A DNA stretch of 64,000 bases from CAVVIO01 sp963748095 (GTDB taxonomy: Bacteria; Bacteroidota; Bacteroidia; Bacteroidales; UBA10428), in NCBI GenBank assembly GCA_963748095.1, contig CAVVIO010000020.1, positions 1-64,000 of the forward strand. Direction: 5' to 3'. The position numbers and the translations under genes were made by a program. The notes beneath the pieces were generated by a model that was not told the origin of the DNA, did not search any database, and saw nothing but the letters and a program-made list of their open reading frames with translations. Of the stretch, positions 1 to 8,401 are shown in pieces. Numbering within the stretch: position 1 is the first letter of the stretch; every line of letters starts with the position of its first letter.

Positions 1-47
1 CTAGCCCTCATTTGAAGAAACGAACTGCATAAAATGATAAATAGTCT

Positions 48-875
48 ATGAGAAAAATTCTTATAATCTGGATTGGGATAATTTTTAGCCTAAAAGTATT
101 CGGACAAGATGTTAAGGTACGATTCTTACCAGCTAAAATTGATTCGAGAACAGAAATGCTGATTCCGATTGAAAACGGGAAATTTCTTTATGAGAATTAC
201 AGCTACTTTAAGTATGTTTATTGGCTTATAAAACAGGATACATTGACACAAAAAACGGATTCAGTTTACGTCGGAAAATCATTGACCATAAACGTGAATA
301 ATGAATTTATTTTAAAAGCGCCATGTGATTCTTTAATTAACTTAATCAGAAATTCTTCATTGAGCCATAGGACTAGGTTTATGTTGGATGATACTGCAAG
401 ACTTTACATTGGGTATGACAATGAAGAATTCAAAAATAGTAAAAAAGAAAACAGACCTTCGAAGACTGATGAATACAAATTATGCCACAAAGATTTTCAA
501 AAACTAAATACAGAGTGGTTTGACCAACAACTTGATTTAATAGAATCAATAAAAACGGATAAGGAAAAGCGTTGCGAAATGATTAAAGAATCAGAATCCC
601 TTGACAATGATTTTATATTTAAATTTTTATCGGATTTTGGAAGTTGCAAACCTGATTATTGTGCAATGGTCGAACTGATTTCGAAAAATGCCGATGGATT
701 TTTAAGCGTTTGTAAAAACATGCCTGATACTGATTTTTTTGTAATCAAACTGAAATTGTCAGATTTACCTGAATCAATAAAAACTGATTTGGCAATAAAC
801 AGCTTAAAGAACTCAAAGATTAAAACAAATAGAAAACGTAAATTGATTAGAAAATTGAAGAAAAACGAGGGCTAA
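48..875 (+). CDS. Secreted protein of unknown function (cassette C1)
   Basis: A 275-aa protein with an N-terminal signal peptide ending about residue 20 (FSLKVFGQ), so probably exported to the periplasm or surface. The rest is hydrophilic and lysine-rich, with four cysteines in the second half (CHKDF, KRCEMI, GSCKPDYC). I recognise no family. It is the only gene of the left-truncated cassette. Its stop codon TAA is supplied by the R' core of attC1 (GGCTAAC). The window's first bases (CTAGCCCTC) nearly mirror the GAGGGCTAAC at its end, so the cassette is essentially complete. A Bacteroidota-type secreted protein of low GC; function unknown. Confidence 0.7.
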   Translation: MRKILIIWIGIIFSLKVFGQDVKVRFLPAKIDSRTEMLIPIENGKFLYENYSYFKYVYWLIKQDTLTQKTDSVYVGKSLTINVNNEFILKAPCDSLINLIRNSSLSHRTRFMLDDTARLYIGYDNEEFKNSKKENRPSKTDEYKLCHKDFQKLNTEWFDQQLDLIESIKTDKEKRCEMIKESESLDNDFIFKFLSDFGSCKPDYCAMVELISKNADGFLSVCKNMPDTDFFVIKLKLSDLPESIKTDLAINSLKNSKIKTNRKRKLIRKLKKNEG

Positions 876-999
876 CAATGTATAAATTTCATAGCCGAAA
901 TAGTTGTAAGTTCAAGGTTTGTAGCCCGCTTCAATTTTTGTGTAATTCGACAGGAATGTGGCACGCATTCGGCTACGCAATTTATACTAACCGTTACCT
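870..999 (+). repeat. attC1 recombination site
   Basis: Left core GGCTAAC (870-876), right core GTTACCT (993-999), 119 nt from AAC to GTT. The inner arms GTATAAATT and AATTTATAC pair, followed by a second helix TAGCCGAA/TTCGGCTA. Bulges and unequal spacers sit between helices, as in folded attC sites. Confidence 0.85.
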
Positions 1000-1014
1000 G
1001 CCATAATAAATAAA

Positions 1015-1779
1015 ATGAGACAACTCAGTAACATATTGATTTTATTACTTTTCAGTTCAACCGTATTTGGACAGATAAAAAAGAAAGACATTTTAGGTGA
1101 ATGGCACGCAAAAAATGATGATAGTTTATATTATAAATCTGACACAATAACTTTTTTCCAGAATTACAATTATTTTTTAAATAATGGTTCGAAACAACTT
1201 ATCCTTTGGACAATAAATAAAAAATACTTTACGATTCAAGATATGTTTTTAACTGAACCAACAAGAGTTTTTGTAAGTGATGACATTTACAATCTTCAAC
1301 TTAAAAAAACCGATTTTGGACAATTAATTGAAGCGAGACTTAACAAAAAGATTCATGAAAGATATAAGATTATAGAATATCTTGGACATGAAATGAAAGT
1401 TATGCGATTCGATGATTTATCAGAACAAAAACTTTTCAATCGTGTAAACTTTTTGATTCATAATGTTTTAAATTACGATTCATTAAATGTGGATTCCACA
1501 TATCAAGACATTATAAAAAATACAAAGAGCAATAATGTTAAAATTAGAATTAGAGATGGTTATGACCCAAATCCTGAGCCTTTGATAGTGCTAAATGGAT
1601 ATCCAATTGAAGATAAGGAGTTCTTAAAGCGATTCAGACTTGTTGAAACCATTGAAATAAAATGTCTAAAAAAGGATGACTTAAAATTTCTATATGGAAC
1701 AAGAGCAATAAATGGAGTCATAATTATTTCTATTTCAAATAAAAGATTTAAAAAAGAATGGAAAAATTACGGCAGGTAA
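1015..1779 (+). CDS. Secreted protein with a C-terminal TonB-receptor-plug-like segment (C2)
   Basis: A 254-aa exported protein; the signal peptide ends at about residue 20 (STVFGQ). The N-terminal half (ILGEWHAKNDD...) resembles a small lipocalin-like 'GEW' fold, but this is weak. The C-terminal 60 residues carry IVLNGYPI, an acidic linker, then LYGTRAINGVIIISI. This closely matches the end of the plug domain of SusC/RagA TonB-dependent receptors (YGxRAxNGVIxIxTK), but there is no barrel. It is the only gene of C2. Its TAA stop is part of the left core AGGTAAC of attC2. Possibly a free plug-like domain; function unknown. Confidence 0.65.
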   Translation: MRQLSNILILLLFSSTVFGQIKKKDILGEWHAKNDDSLYYKSDTITFFQNYNYFLNNGSKQLILWTINKKYFTIQDMFLTEPTRVFVSDDIYNLQLKKTDFGQLIEARLNKKIHERYKIIEYLGHEMKVMRFDDLSEQKLFNRVNFLIHNVLNYDSLNVDSTYQDIIKNTKSNNVKIRIRDGYDPNPEPLIVLNGYPIEDKEFLKRFRLVETIEIKCLKKDDLKFLYGTRAINGVIIISISNKRFKKEWKNYGR

Positions 1780-1906
1780 CACAGTACATATTGCAGGGCG
1801 GGGTTTGGTGGTACGCCAACTGCGGATTCTCGTTTCGCAGTTCCGTGTCCTTCGGACAGGAACGCTCTCCGAAATCCGCCCCGACAACATGTACCAACCG
1901 TTGTGC
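1774..1906 (+). repeat. attC2 recombination site
   Basis: Left core AGGTAAC, right core GTTGTGC; 122 nt from AAC to GTT. Inner arms GTACAT/ATGTAC and GGCGG/CCGCC. C2 begins GTTACCTGCC and ends GGCAGGTAAC, a perfect 10-nt reverse complement. The loop has its own hairpin GTCCTTCGGAC. Confidence 0.83.
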
Positions 1907-1929
1907 AACATTGAAAAATCTACTCTAAT

Positions 1930-2517
1930 ATGAAAAAGAAAATTAGATTTATAATTATTGGATTTTTAATTGCAATAGTTCCGCTTTTTATTTTAGTGAA
2001 GCGAGAATATGCAATTTCATTACAGAAACAGGCAATTGAATTATATCAGTTTAGTAATTCTCCACAAGATTATGATAAAGCAATTGACAAGTTAAATTTA
2101 GCAATTAAGCTTGCGCCTAGAGCATATCTTTTTTATGCAACAAAAGCCGATATATTTGAACGCCAAAAAAAATATAATGAGGCAATTAATGAGTTTAAAA
2201 AAATCATAGAATTTAAGGGAGACTACGCTGAAGGATATATGTTTATTGGAATGCTCTATGAAAAGTTGAAAATGAAGGACTCTGCATTTTTTTATTATAA
2301 CGAGGCATATAAAATTTATGATAATAGAACTAGCAAATATATTAAGGATAAGGATAAACTTTTTCTTGCTGAGGTAAATAAAGCTTATACTCTATATTTA
2401 TTAAACGATTCAGTGAAAGCCAAAGAAGAATTTAATTTATTAAAAACAAAATATCCTGCAGATACATTAATTCTAAATGAAATGGAAAAATTTGATCGAA
2501 ATACAATATTCCCTTAA
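1930..2517 (+). CDS. Membrane-anchored TPR protein (C3)
   Basis: A 195-aa protein with one N-terminal transmembrane segment (about residues 6-24, FIIIGFLIAIVPLFILV) followed by a helical periplasmic or cytoplasmic domain. The repeats look like tetratricopeptide units (DYDKAIDKLNLAIKLAP; KKYNEAINEFKKIIEF; GYMFIGMLYEKLKMKDSAFFYYNEAYKIY). TPRs mediate protein-protein contacts; the partner is unknown. It is the only gene of C3. No antitoxin or immunity partner is visible. Start ATG at 1930 follows 29 nt of cassette leader. Confidence 0.72.
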   Translation: MKKKIRFIIIGFLIAIVPLFILVKREYAISLQKQAIELYQFSNSPQDYDKAIDKLNLAIKLAPRAYLFYATKADIFERQKKYNEAINEFKKIIEFKGDYAEGYMFIGMLYEKLKMKDSAFFYYNEAYKIYDNRTSKYIKDKDKLFLAEVNKAYTLYLLNDSVKAKEEFNLLKTKYPADTLILNEMEKFDRNTIFP

Positions 2518-2528
2518 AGAAAAACGTT

Positions 2529-2663
2529 GCACAACACACAATACCGGCAATGCGGGTGTGGTGAGGTTTTCAAGGCTTTTAACTCGTAAAAAACAGCATT
2601 GTAAACTGATAGGAATGGCATTTCGCGCTCCACGCACTGGCCGGTATCGTGGAAACGTTGGCA
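2529..2663 (+). repeat. attC3 recombination site
   Basis: Left core GCACAAC, right core GTTGGCA; 124 nt from AAC to GTT. Inner arms ATACCGGCAATGCG / CGCACTGGCCGGTAT pair imperfectly. C3 ends GTTGCACAAC and starts GTTGTGCAAC (10/10). Several short ORFs overlapping this site are artefacts. Confidence 0.82.
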
Positions 2664-2707
2664 GTAATTTTAAAAACGACACTCCGACAACCTAAATACT
2701 GATAAAA

Positions 2708-3337
2708 ATGGCAGATTGGTTTAGACGAAAAACTTGGACAAAAACTGATGAAGATGAATTCTTTGCAAAACTTGGACGAGCAAGGAAAGATGGACGGGCA
2801 CAATACCTAAAAATTCAAGCTATTGAATTAGTGGAAACCAAAGACATGGAACTCCTAAAAGTCGCTGAATCATTGCTAAAAAGGATGTTAACAGAGTATC
2901 CTGATGATAATTTTAATAAAGGTTCTGCATTACATTCATTAGGAGACATTTGTAAGCAATTTGAAAATTATAAAGAGGCGATCAATTATTATAAACAAGC
3001 TCTTGACTTTGAAAAAGTTTATCCAAATGTAAAGACACAAGCATATTTAGACTATTCAGAGCTTGTTATTAAGACTGGCGCAACAAACTCTTTTGACGAG
3101 CTTGAAAGTATATTGTTAGAGCGAGTTGCTAAGCTATTATTCCCGATTGAGAAATATAAAGTAAATTCGATTTTATCAATTATAAACAAGTATAAAAATA
3201 AACCAGACAAAGCTAAGTATTTTGCAGATTTAGCAGATCAGAACGCAAATGCTGAGACATCTGGACTACGATATCATAAGTATTTAGGAGTCGTGGCAGA
3301 ACGGGACACTTGTCTGGACAAACTCGTAAAAAAGTAA
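2708..3337 (+). CDS. Soluble TPR-repeat protein (C4)
   Basis: A 209-aa cytoplasmic protein without signal or TM segment. It begins MADWFRRKTWTKTDEDEFFAKL, then shows helical repeats. The clearest TPR is GSALHSLGDICKQFENYKEAINYYKQALDFE at about residues 76-106, and the preceding pair LLKVAESLLKRMLTEYPDD fits a partial repeat. The conserved N-terminal FF..KLGRARK block recurs, to my recollection, in unannotated Bacteroidota proteins, but I cannot name a family. Single-gene cassette. Function unknown beyond a likely protein-binding scaffold. Confidence 0.72.
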   Translation: MADWFRRKTWTKTDEDEFFAKLGRARKDGRAQYLKIQAIELVETKDMELLKVAESLLKRMLTEYPDDNFNKGSALHSLGDICKQFENYKEAINYYKQALDFEKVYPNVKTQAYLDYSELVIKTGATNSFDELESILLERVAKLLFPIEKYKVNSILSIINKYKNKPDKAKYFADLADQNANAETSGLRYHKYLGVVAERDTCLDKLVKK

Positions 3338-3347
3338 TAAAAACTAC

Positions 3348-3478
3348 TGCCAACAGCCAATAAACCCAAGCCGGCTATACGTTTCGTAAGGAAAATAGTA
3401 ACATGAAAGGAATATTGCGTATATTTAGAAAAAAAGTGACAATAGAGAGCCGGCCAATGTTTATTGGTAACGTTGTAA
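3348..3478 (+). repeat. attC4 recombination site (divergent loop)
   Basis: Left core TGCCAAC, right core GTTGTAA; 120 nt between AAC and GTT. Inner arms CCAATAAAC/GTTTATTGG and GCCGGC/GCCGGC pair. The loop lacks the common TAGCCCGC block found in many other sites of the array. C4 ends match over 10 nt (GTTGGCAGTA/TACTGCCAAC). Confidence 0.8.
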
Positions 3479-3499
3479 GCCATTTAAAAAGACCCAGAT

Positions 3500-3679
3500 A
3501 TGTCGAGAAGCATACATGTGACAAAAAAGAATTTTAAGGGATTGACAAAATGCGAAATTGACGAACAAGCAAACGAGCCTGTTTCCGATTTAAATCAATG
3601 GAGTGAGAAGTCTAAGATTAAAAAAAAGACCAAAGCTAATAGGAAAAATCAAAAATTAGGCAGAATTGATTCTGTTTAA
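3500..3679 (+). CDS. Small basic protein, 59 aa (C5, first gene)
   Basis: A short ORF, ATG at 3500 to TAA at 3677-3679, encodes a 59-residue, lysine/arginine-rich, cytoplasmic protein starting MSRSIHVTKKNFKGLTKCEI and ending NQKLGRIDSV. The middle is acidic (DEQANEPVSDLNQWSEKS) and the C-terminal third strongly basic (KIKKKTKANRKNQK). It fills the 5' part of C5, ends 9 nt before the next gene, and has no competing frame. I know no function. It is probably translated together with the membrane protein downstream. Confidence 0.6.
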   Translation: MSRSIHVTKKNFKGLTKCEIDEQANEPVSDLNQWSEKSKIKKKTKANRKNQKLGRIDSV

Positions 3680-3688
3680 ATTGTTTAC

Positions 3689-4333
3689 ATGAAGACTAAC
3701 AGATTAAAAATAATAGGATACGGGCTTTATCTGACTATCGTTTTAGGATTGTTTATTCTGCTTATCCTGATTCGAAATCAATATAACTGGATTGCAGGTG
3801 GATTAAGAGAATTGTTTACCTATTCAATTATCGGACTGACTCTGATATTTCTTTTTGTAATCATTGTAAAATTGCGAAAAAGAAAAGCAAAAAGACTAAT
3901 GATTTATGGAATAATTGGACTTTTACCTTTTTTTGCCTCTATTCCTTTTTTTAAAGATCCGATTTACATTAATAACAATGAGATTGAAGATGAAGTTCAG
4001 ACGTTAGAATTAACATATATTGCCTGGGCTTGTGACTGTGCCAATTGGGCAACACATGATATCATGGAAAAATATCATGATAATGATTCATTAGCTGATA
4101 ATTGTATTTTTATTGAACCAGCAAGTTCTACATTAAAATTGCCAGACACTCTTGGTTGGAATGGTGATTTAATAAGATTTACGGGTCAATTTTATAAAGA
4201 AAAAGGATTTCCTAAAAGATTTAGTTCCTTTGAGAATCCAAATAAAGCCCGAGTTTTCAGATACACCGAGTACGATGTGATTATTAGTAATTACAAGTAT
4301 TCTCGATTAGATACAGATAAGAGTAATGAATAA
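3689..4333 (+). CDS. Three-TM membrane protein of unknown function (C5, second gene)
   Basis: A 214-aa protein with three predicted transmembrane helices in the first 95 residues (about 8-27, 40-62, 72-90), then a soluble domain of about 120 residues. That domain contains the cluster YIAWACDCANWATHDIME, whose paired cysteines could bind metal or form a disulfide. It closes with FRYTEYDVIISNYKY. No family recognised. It lies 9 nt downstream of the 59-aa gene in the same cassette. Confidence 0.68.
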   Translation: MKTNRLKIIGYGLYLTIVLGLFILLILIRNQYNWIAGGLRELFTYSIIGLTLIFLFVIIVKLRKRKAKRLMIYGIIGLLPFFASIPFFKDPIYINNNEIEDEVQTLELTYIAWACDCANWATHDIMEKYHDNDSLADNCIFIEPASSTLKLPDTLGWNGDLIRFTGQFYKEKGFPKRFSSFENPNKARVFRYTEYDVIISNYKYSRLDTDKSNE

Positions 4334-4340
4334 AAACGGC

Positions 4341-4472
4341 TTACAACACGCAATAAAAAACATAGGGCGGAAAGTGCTAAATTTGAACGATATAACATTT
4401 AATAAACGGCTGTGTAACTTGAAAGATAGGAGCTTCGAAATGCCCTACGTTTCTTATTGCAAACCGTTGCCA
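4341..4472 (+). repeat. attC5 recombination site (subtype with attC12 and attC16)
   Basis: Left core CTTACAAC region, right core GTTGCCA; 121 nt from AAC to GTT. Arms CAATAA/TTATTG and TAGGGC/GCCCTA pair. Nearly the same sequence recurs at attC12 and attC16 behind unrelated genes. C5 ends GGCTTACAAC, the exact complement of its start GTTGTAAGCC. Confidence 0.85.
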
Positions 4473-4515
4473 GCAATGCAAAGAAACATCCTGCAATAAT
4501 TAAGCAGAGAAAATA

Positions 4516-5097
4516 ATGACAAGAAAATTAACCTACATATTGACTATTTTGATGCTTGGATTTTTTGGCTGTAAACCTGATACTAAGATTGTAACGACAA
4601 AAACAGAAACAGGAATTAAACTGATTTATAAACCCAAGAATTCTGTTTATTCAGGATTCGAAATTCGAATAATTCCAAAACAACCTGATTTTGAAATAAG
4701 CGAAAACCAAGCAGAACTACTGATTCTTTATCTTTCTAAAGAATTTCCAGAAAAAGAAATTACAGCTCGACTAAACTCATCGATTAGTTTTATTGACTGC
4801 GGAGAAGGCTTTGAGAAAGTAATCTGTCCAAATTGTGGCGAAATGATTTCTGGTGAATTCTGGCAGGAATCTATGGATAAAGCTTTCGAAAATGATTTTA
4901 AGGACTTGACATTTAAGACAAATTGTTGTCAAACCACTACCGATTTGAACTCCTTGGAATATGAATTAGATTGTGGTTTTGCAAAATCAATGATTGAAGT
5001 AAATAATCCTGACAAGGAAATAAACGAAAAAAAATTACTGACTGATTTAAAAAATTTATGTGGAATTGATTTTAAGGTGATTTATGCGAAAATTTAA
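4516..5097 (+). CDS. Lipoprotein with zinc-ribbon-like cysteines (C6, first gene)
   Basis: A 193-aa protein whose signal peptide ends in a lipobox (LMLGFFGC, Cys at residue 19), so a lipoprotein. The mature part holds CGEGFEKVICPNCGEM, a CPNC knuckle reminiscent of zinc ribbons, followed by TNCCQTT about 35 residues later. That makes four or more cysteines in metal-binding-like spacing. The C-terminus again has LDCGF and NLCGI. Similar small lipoproteins or exported proteins are common cargo in this array. The last 14 nt overlap the next gene, suggesting translational coupling. Confidence 0.7.
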   Translation: MTRKLTYILTILMLGFFGCKPDTKIVTTKTETGIKLIYKPKNSVYSGFEIRIIPKQPDFEISENQAELLILYLSKEFPEKEITARLNSSISFIDCGEGFEKVICPNCGEMISGEFWQESMDKAFENDFKDLTFKTNCCQTTTDLNSLEYELDCGFAKSMIEVNNPDKEINEKKLLTDLKNLCGIDFKVIYAKI

Positions 5098-5368
5098 AAC
5101 AAGTAATTTAATATTTGGTACACTTTTGTCAATTTTGATATTTTTCTCAGTATCGTTTATAACAGTACTGACACAGATAAATTCACCAATTCACAGATAT
5201 GATTTTTTTGAGCATAAAATTGGATTTCCATTTAAATTTTATCACGAGTTTATGGTTGATTGTCCAATCCCAAATTCAGGTTGGTACATTAATAATCTGA
5301 TTCTTGACTGTATAATTACGTGGATTATTGTAACTGGATTATATTTGATAATAAAACGAGATAAATAA
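5084..5368 (+). CDS. Small two-TM membrane protein (C6, second gene)
   Basis: A 94-aa protein with two hydrophobic helices (about 9-30 and 68-88) and a short polar loop (HRYDFFEHKIGFPFKFYH). Its start codon overlaps the end of the upstream lipoprotein gene by 14 nt, so the two are probably co-translated. No family recognised. Confidence 0.6.
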   Translation: MRKFKTSNLIFGTLLSILIFFSVSFITVLTQINSPIHRYDFFEHKIGFPFKFYHEFMVDCPIPNSGWYINNLILDCIITWIIVTGLYLIIKRDK

Positions 5369-5377
5369 AGCACATGC

Positions 5378-5507
5378 TGGCAACACGCGGTATAGTTAAT
5401 AAGGGTTTCAGTGGTTTTCGGGGCGTAGTAACCCGCTCCAAATTTTGCTGTAACTTGATAGGTGAAAAGCCCGCAATCCCTTACTAACCATACCGCCACC
5501 GTTGTGC
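5378..5507 (+). repeat. attC6 recombination site
   Basis: Left core TGGCAAC, right core GTTGTGC; 119 nt from AAC to GTT. Arms CGGTATAG/ATACCG and TAAGGG/CCCTTA. Similar in sequence to attC14. C6 ends TGCTGGCAAC, complement of its start GTTGCCAGCA (10/10). Confidence 0.84.
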
Positions 5508-5533
5508 ATAATTTTACTGAGACACTGACACAC

Positions 5534-6250
5534 ATGAATATTCAAGCAAAAATAGTATTGATTTTTTCCCTAACACTTTTGAGTATTAAAGGTTATGGAC
5601 AAATGATTGAAGGAGATTATCCGTTTCAGCTGATAGACTCAATGATTTTTAAAAATGATACTAATTTATTCCAAATTGACACGACAAGAAAACCTAATGA
5701 TTTTATATCAAAAAGTGAATCTCATTACCAACTTGGATTACAAGTTCATAAAGACAAAAAGGACTACTATTCAAAACGGATTAAAGAAATTCATGTTAAG
5801 ACAAATAATCGAGATTTTATAGCTGGGATTTCAAATTATTCATCTGATACTATTTTAATACCAATTCAGGATAACAGTGTAATTTCAGTTCTTGAGGCGA
5901 TTGATAAAAATGGACTGTGGAGACCAATTCAATTTTGGCCGATTAGTGGATGTGGTAACAGTTATTATTCTGAATCAATTCTGCCTAACCAGACTTTATT
6001 ATTTACAGTAAAAAAAGATTTTGGAGATTTTTCAACTCGCATGAGATTAAGACTACATGGGACAGATACAATATTGATATCTCAAGAATTTTCAGGTTCG
6101 ATAGATTATAAGATGTTTACAATTAAAGACAATATTATTCAAGACTTTAAACATATCCTTTGTGACTCGATTTTCTATTTAGAATCGCCGACATTTGGAA
6201 ACCTAAATTATGACGGATTAGAAATTATTGAATATATTGAGGAGGAATAA
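5534..6250 (+). CDS. Secreted protein of unknown function (C7)
   Basis: The open frame extends upstream to 5462, but that part lies inside attC6, so I place the start at ATG 5534, where a signal peptide begins (MNIQAKIVLIFSLTLLSIKG, cleavage near YGQ). The 238-aa product has a beta-rich middle (FIAGISNYSSDTILIPIQDN, RMRLRLHGTDTILISQEF) resembling the DUF4426/immunoglobulin-like exported domains only loosely. It contains WPISGCGNSYYSE. Single-gene cassette. Function unknown. Confidence 0.7.
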   Translation: MNIQAKIVLIFSLTLLSIKGYGQMIEGDYPFQLIDSMIFKNDTNLFQIDTTRKPNDFISKSESHYQLGLQVHKDKKDYYSKRIKEIHVKTNNRDFIAGISNYSSDTILIPIQDNSVISVLEAIDKNGLWRPIQFWPISGCGNSYYSESILPNQTLLFTVKKDFGDFSTRMRLRLHGTDTILISQEFSGSIDYKMFTIKDNIIQDFKHILCDSIFYLESPTFGNLNYDGLEIIEYIEEE

Positions 6251-6257
6251 AAACTAT

Positions 6258-6389
6258 GCACAACACACAATATAGCAAATGTCGGGGATAGTAGTAAATT
6301 CAGGCATTGTAGCCCGCTTCAAACTTTTTCAACGGTGGATAGAGACGCGCTCCGCAAACCGCCACTTGCCATATTGTAAAACGTTAGTG
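6258..6389 (+). repeat. attC7 recombination site
   Basis: Left core GCACAAC, right core GTTAGTG; 121 nt from AAC to GTT. Arms CAATATAGCAA/TTGCCATATTG pair imperfectly. C7 ends TATGCACAAC, complement of GTTGTGCATA (10/10). Confidence 0.83.
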
Positions 6390-6432
6390 CCAATTTATAT
6401 GAACATCCTGCAACAAAATAAAATATTATAAC

Positions 6433-6951
6433 ATGAAACTTTATGATAGATATAATGAGTATTCTGATGAAAAAATGATTGAAATAATATTAGAAAAAGA
6501 CAATTATCAGAAAGAAGCGGTTGATACTGCATTAAAAATAATTTCGGAAAGAGGGATTGAAGATAAATTAAATCAAGAATTAGAAATAATTAAAAACGAA
6601 AATGATAAAATTGAACAAGAACAATTTGAACAGATTGAGAAATTGAAAAACATTAATTTAAAGAATGTCATTAATGTCAAACTGGGCGATGCGGCAAATT
6701 TTGAAGGTGAATTATCAAGACATGGCATAAATTATCATCGACTAGATAAAAATTTAGGTGGAGGGGTTGAATTATATCCATCAATTAATTATTATTTCAG
6801 CAATAAAGATTTTATGCGAGCGGATAAAATTTGTATAGAATTAGGTCTTACAGATGCGTATCAAGATATAAAACCATTTTTCAAATTTGAGATGAAAGTA
6901 TTTCTTATAATACTCATTATTGTAATTCTTGGACTAATAATTATATTTTAA
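6433..6951 (+). CDS. Tail-anchored membrane protein (C8, first gene)
   Basis: A 172-aa protein: an acidic helical N-terminus (residues 1-70), then a small alpha/beta segment (NVINVKLGDAANFEGELSRH...YYFSNKDFMRADKICIELGL). This looks like the DUF2007 signal-transducing fold, in which a residue-swap of two short betas recognises a partner; that assignment is weak. The last 22 residues form a single C-terminal transmembrane helix (MKVFLIILIIVILGLIIIF), so the bulk faces the cytoplasm. It lies 11 nt before the next gene of the same cassette. Confidence 0.66.
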   Translation: MKLYDRYNEYSDEKMIEIILEKDNYQKEAVDTALKIISERGIEDKLNQELEIIKNENDKIEQEQFEQIEKLKNINLKNVINVKLGDAANFEGELSRHGINYHRLDKNLGGGVELYPSINYYFSNKDFMRADKICIELGLTDAYQDIKPFFKFEMKVFLIILIIVILGLIIIF

Positions 6952-6962
6952 AAAAACTAAAA

Positions 6963-7592
6963 ATGAAAAAACTTTTATTTCTTTTCCTAACATTGTACCA
7001 AGTCTCTGCGAATGGACAAAATGTTTTGGAAATAATGACACAAGCTAATGAAAAAGTCAAAAATGGAAATTTTGAAGATGCAATAGAAGATTACAACACA
7101 ATATTAAAATTAAATCCATCATTTTCTATGGCATTAGTAATGAAAGGTTTGAGTTATGCCTCAATTAACAATATAGATTCTGCATGTAATTGTTTTATTG
7201 ATGGAATTGAACTGGGAAGTAAAAATTCAAAAGAATATTATCCAAAATATTGCAATAAATATAAGCCAAACATTGAGACTGATAAATTTAAGACGGGTAA
7301 GTTTAAATATTTAACAAATGATTCAGATACATCAGCTTATTTTATAAGAGACAATAATTGGCAAACCGAATATTTTGAAAACTCTACATTATACGCAAAA
7401 TTTGCTATTAAGTGGAAGTCAAATACTGAAATTGAATTAAAATTTGTCGAGACCAATGATGATAAATTATCCTTCTTAAAAAAAGGAGATAAAATGATAG
7501 TAAAGATTTTGAAAGTTAATCAAGATAATTATGTTTATATGTCTGATTTATTTGGTAATATATCATATGGTATACTTGAGAAACAAAAATAA
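6963..7592 (+). CDS. Secreted TPR protein (C8, second gene)
   Basis: A 209-aa exported protein. The signal peptide runs to about residue 19 (LYQVSANGQ), followed by a TPR pair (ANEKVKNGNFEDAIEDYNTILKLNPSFSMALVMKGLSYASINNIDSACNCFIDGIELG) at about residues 28-87. The C-terminal half is a beta-rich segment that resembles a small barrel (KLSFLKKGDKMIVKILKVNQDNYVYMSDL). The partner is unknown. It follows the tail-anchored protein by 11 nt. Confidence 0.7.
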   Translation: MKKLLFLFLTLYQVSANGQNVLEIMTQANEKVKNGNFEDAIEDYNTILKLNPSFSMALVMKGLSYASINNIDSACNCFIDGIELGSKNSKEYYPKYCNKYKPNIETDKFKTGKFKYLTNDSDTSAYFIRDNNWQTEYFENSTLYAKFAIKWKSNTEIELKFVETNDDKLSFLKKGDKMIVKILKVNQDNYVYMSDLFGNISYGILEKQK

Positions 7593-7597
7593 ACTGG

Positions 7598-7730
7598 CAC
7601 TAACAGCCAATATAAGTAAGCTGGGGAACAGCGGTTTGCTAAAAGTTTGTACATTTAATCAAAATTGTAACGGGCTGAAAGGTAGGTGGCACAGAAATCC
7701 CAGCCTACTTATATTGGCAACACGTTACCT
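7598..7730 (+). repeat. attC8 recombination site
   Basis: Left core CACTAAC, right core GTTACCT; 122 nt from AAC to GTT. Arms CCAATATAAGTA/TACTTATATTGG (12 bp), then GCTGGG/CCCAGC: one of the strongest stems in the array. C8 ends TGGCACTAAC, complement of GTTAGTGCCA (10/10). Confidence 0.87.
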
Positions 7731-7754
7731 GCAACCAAAAACAACGTACTGCTA

Positions 7755-8393
7755 ATGATGACAAAACAGATTTTAATTCTAATATTTTTGACATTTACAC
7801 ACAGCTTGATAACAGCTCAACAATGTGAAGACTTTGATAAAAGTTTATTTCATATGCTTCCTGATACTTTTCCGAATAAAATTAATTGCGTTGATTCATT
7901 AGGACTAAAGCAAGGATGGTGGATTGACTATACTTTGAAATATAATCCGATTGACAAACCAGACGAACTTGCAAAAGGGGATTACGTGGAAAACTATTCT
8001 TATGGAAAATATAAAGACAATATTAAAATCGGTGATTGGATTTCAGTAGCAAATATGCATATGATTTATATAACACGAAAAGAGAGTTACTATTACTCCG
8101 CAGACACAATAATGATAACTTCTGGATTTGCAGAAGGTGGTTGGAACGAATCGACATTATATTTCAATGCTGATAGCTCAATAATTAAATCGACAAGTTT
8201 ATCTCCAGATGAAAGATTTCCAATTTGTATAGAGTGCAATAAGAATGGAGAGATAGGAAAAGAATGTACAATGACATATAGGAACGAAAAGATAAAGGAA
8301 TTCTCTTCTGATCGATTTGACTTGGAATTTCATAGTAGTTTTATAGATTATAAACGAGAGAAGAAAATAATAGATAATAAATTAGACAACTAA
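7755..8393 (+). CDS. Secreted protein with YwqK/MORN-like motif (C9)
   Basis: The open frame starts earlier (7686), but its first part lies in attC8. I place the start at ATG 7755, followed by a second ATG. The signal peptide ends at LITAQ. The 212-aa product contains DSLGLKQGWWIDY and GKYKDNIKIGDWISV. These resemble the repeated 'G.....G.W' motif of the YwqK/MORN-like 'toxin-antitoxin' family of exported proteins. Four cysteines lie in the mature part (QQCEDF, NCVDS, ICIECNK, ECTMTY). Single-gene cassette. Function unknown. Confidence 0.68.
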   Translation: MMTKQILILIFLTFTHSLITAQQCEDFDKSLFHMLPDTFPNKINCVDSLGLKQGWWIDYTLKYNPIDKPDELAKGDYVENYSYGKYKDNIKIGDWISVANMHMIYITRKESYYYSADTIMITSGFAEGGWNESTLYFNADSSIIKSTSLSPDERFPICIECNKNGEIGKECTMTYRNEKIKEFSSDRFDLEFHSSFIDYKREKKIIDNKLDN

Positions 8394-8401
8394 GTGGCAG
8401 T

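Noticed and set aside
2473..2803. Short ORFs on both strands around 2473-2803
   Set aside because: They lie across attC3 and the ends of neighbouring genes, have no start signals and their products are low-complexity; shadows.
7531..7755. 74-aa ORF over the end of C8 and attC8
   Set aside because: Out of frame with the TPR gene and covering the recombination site; not a gene.
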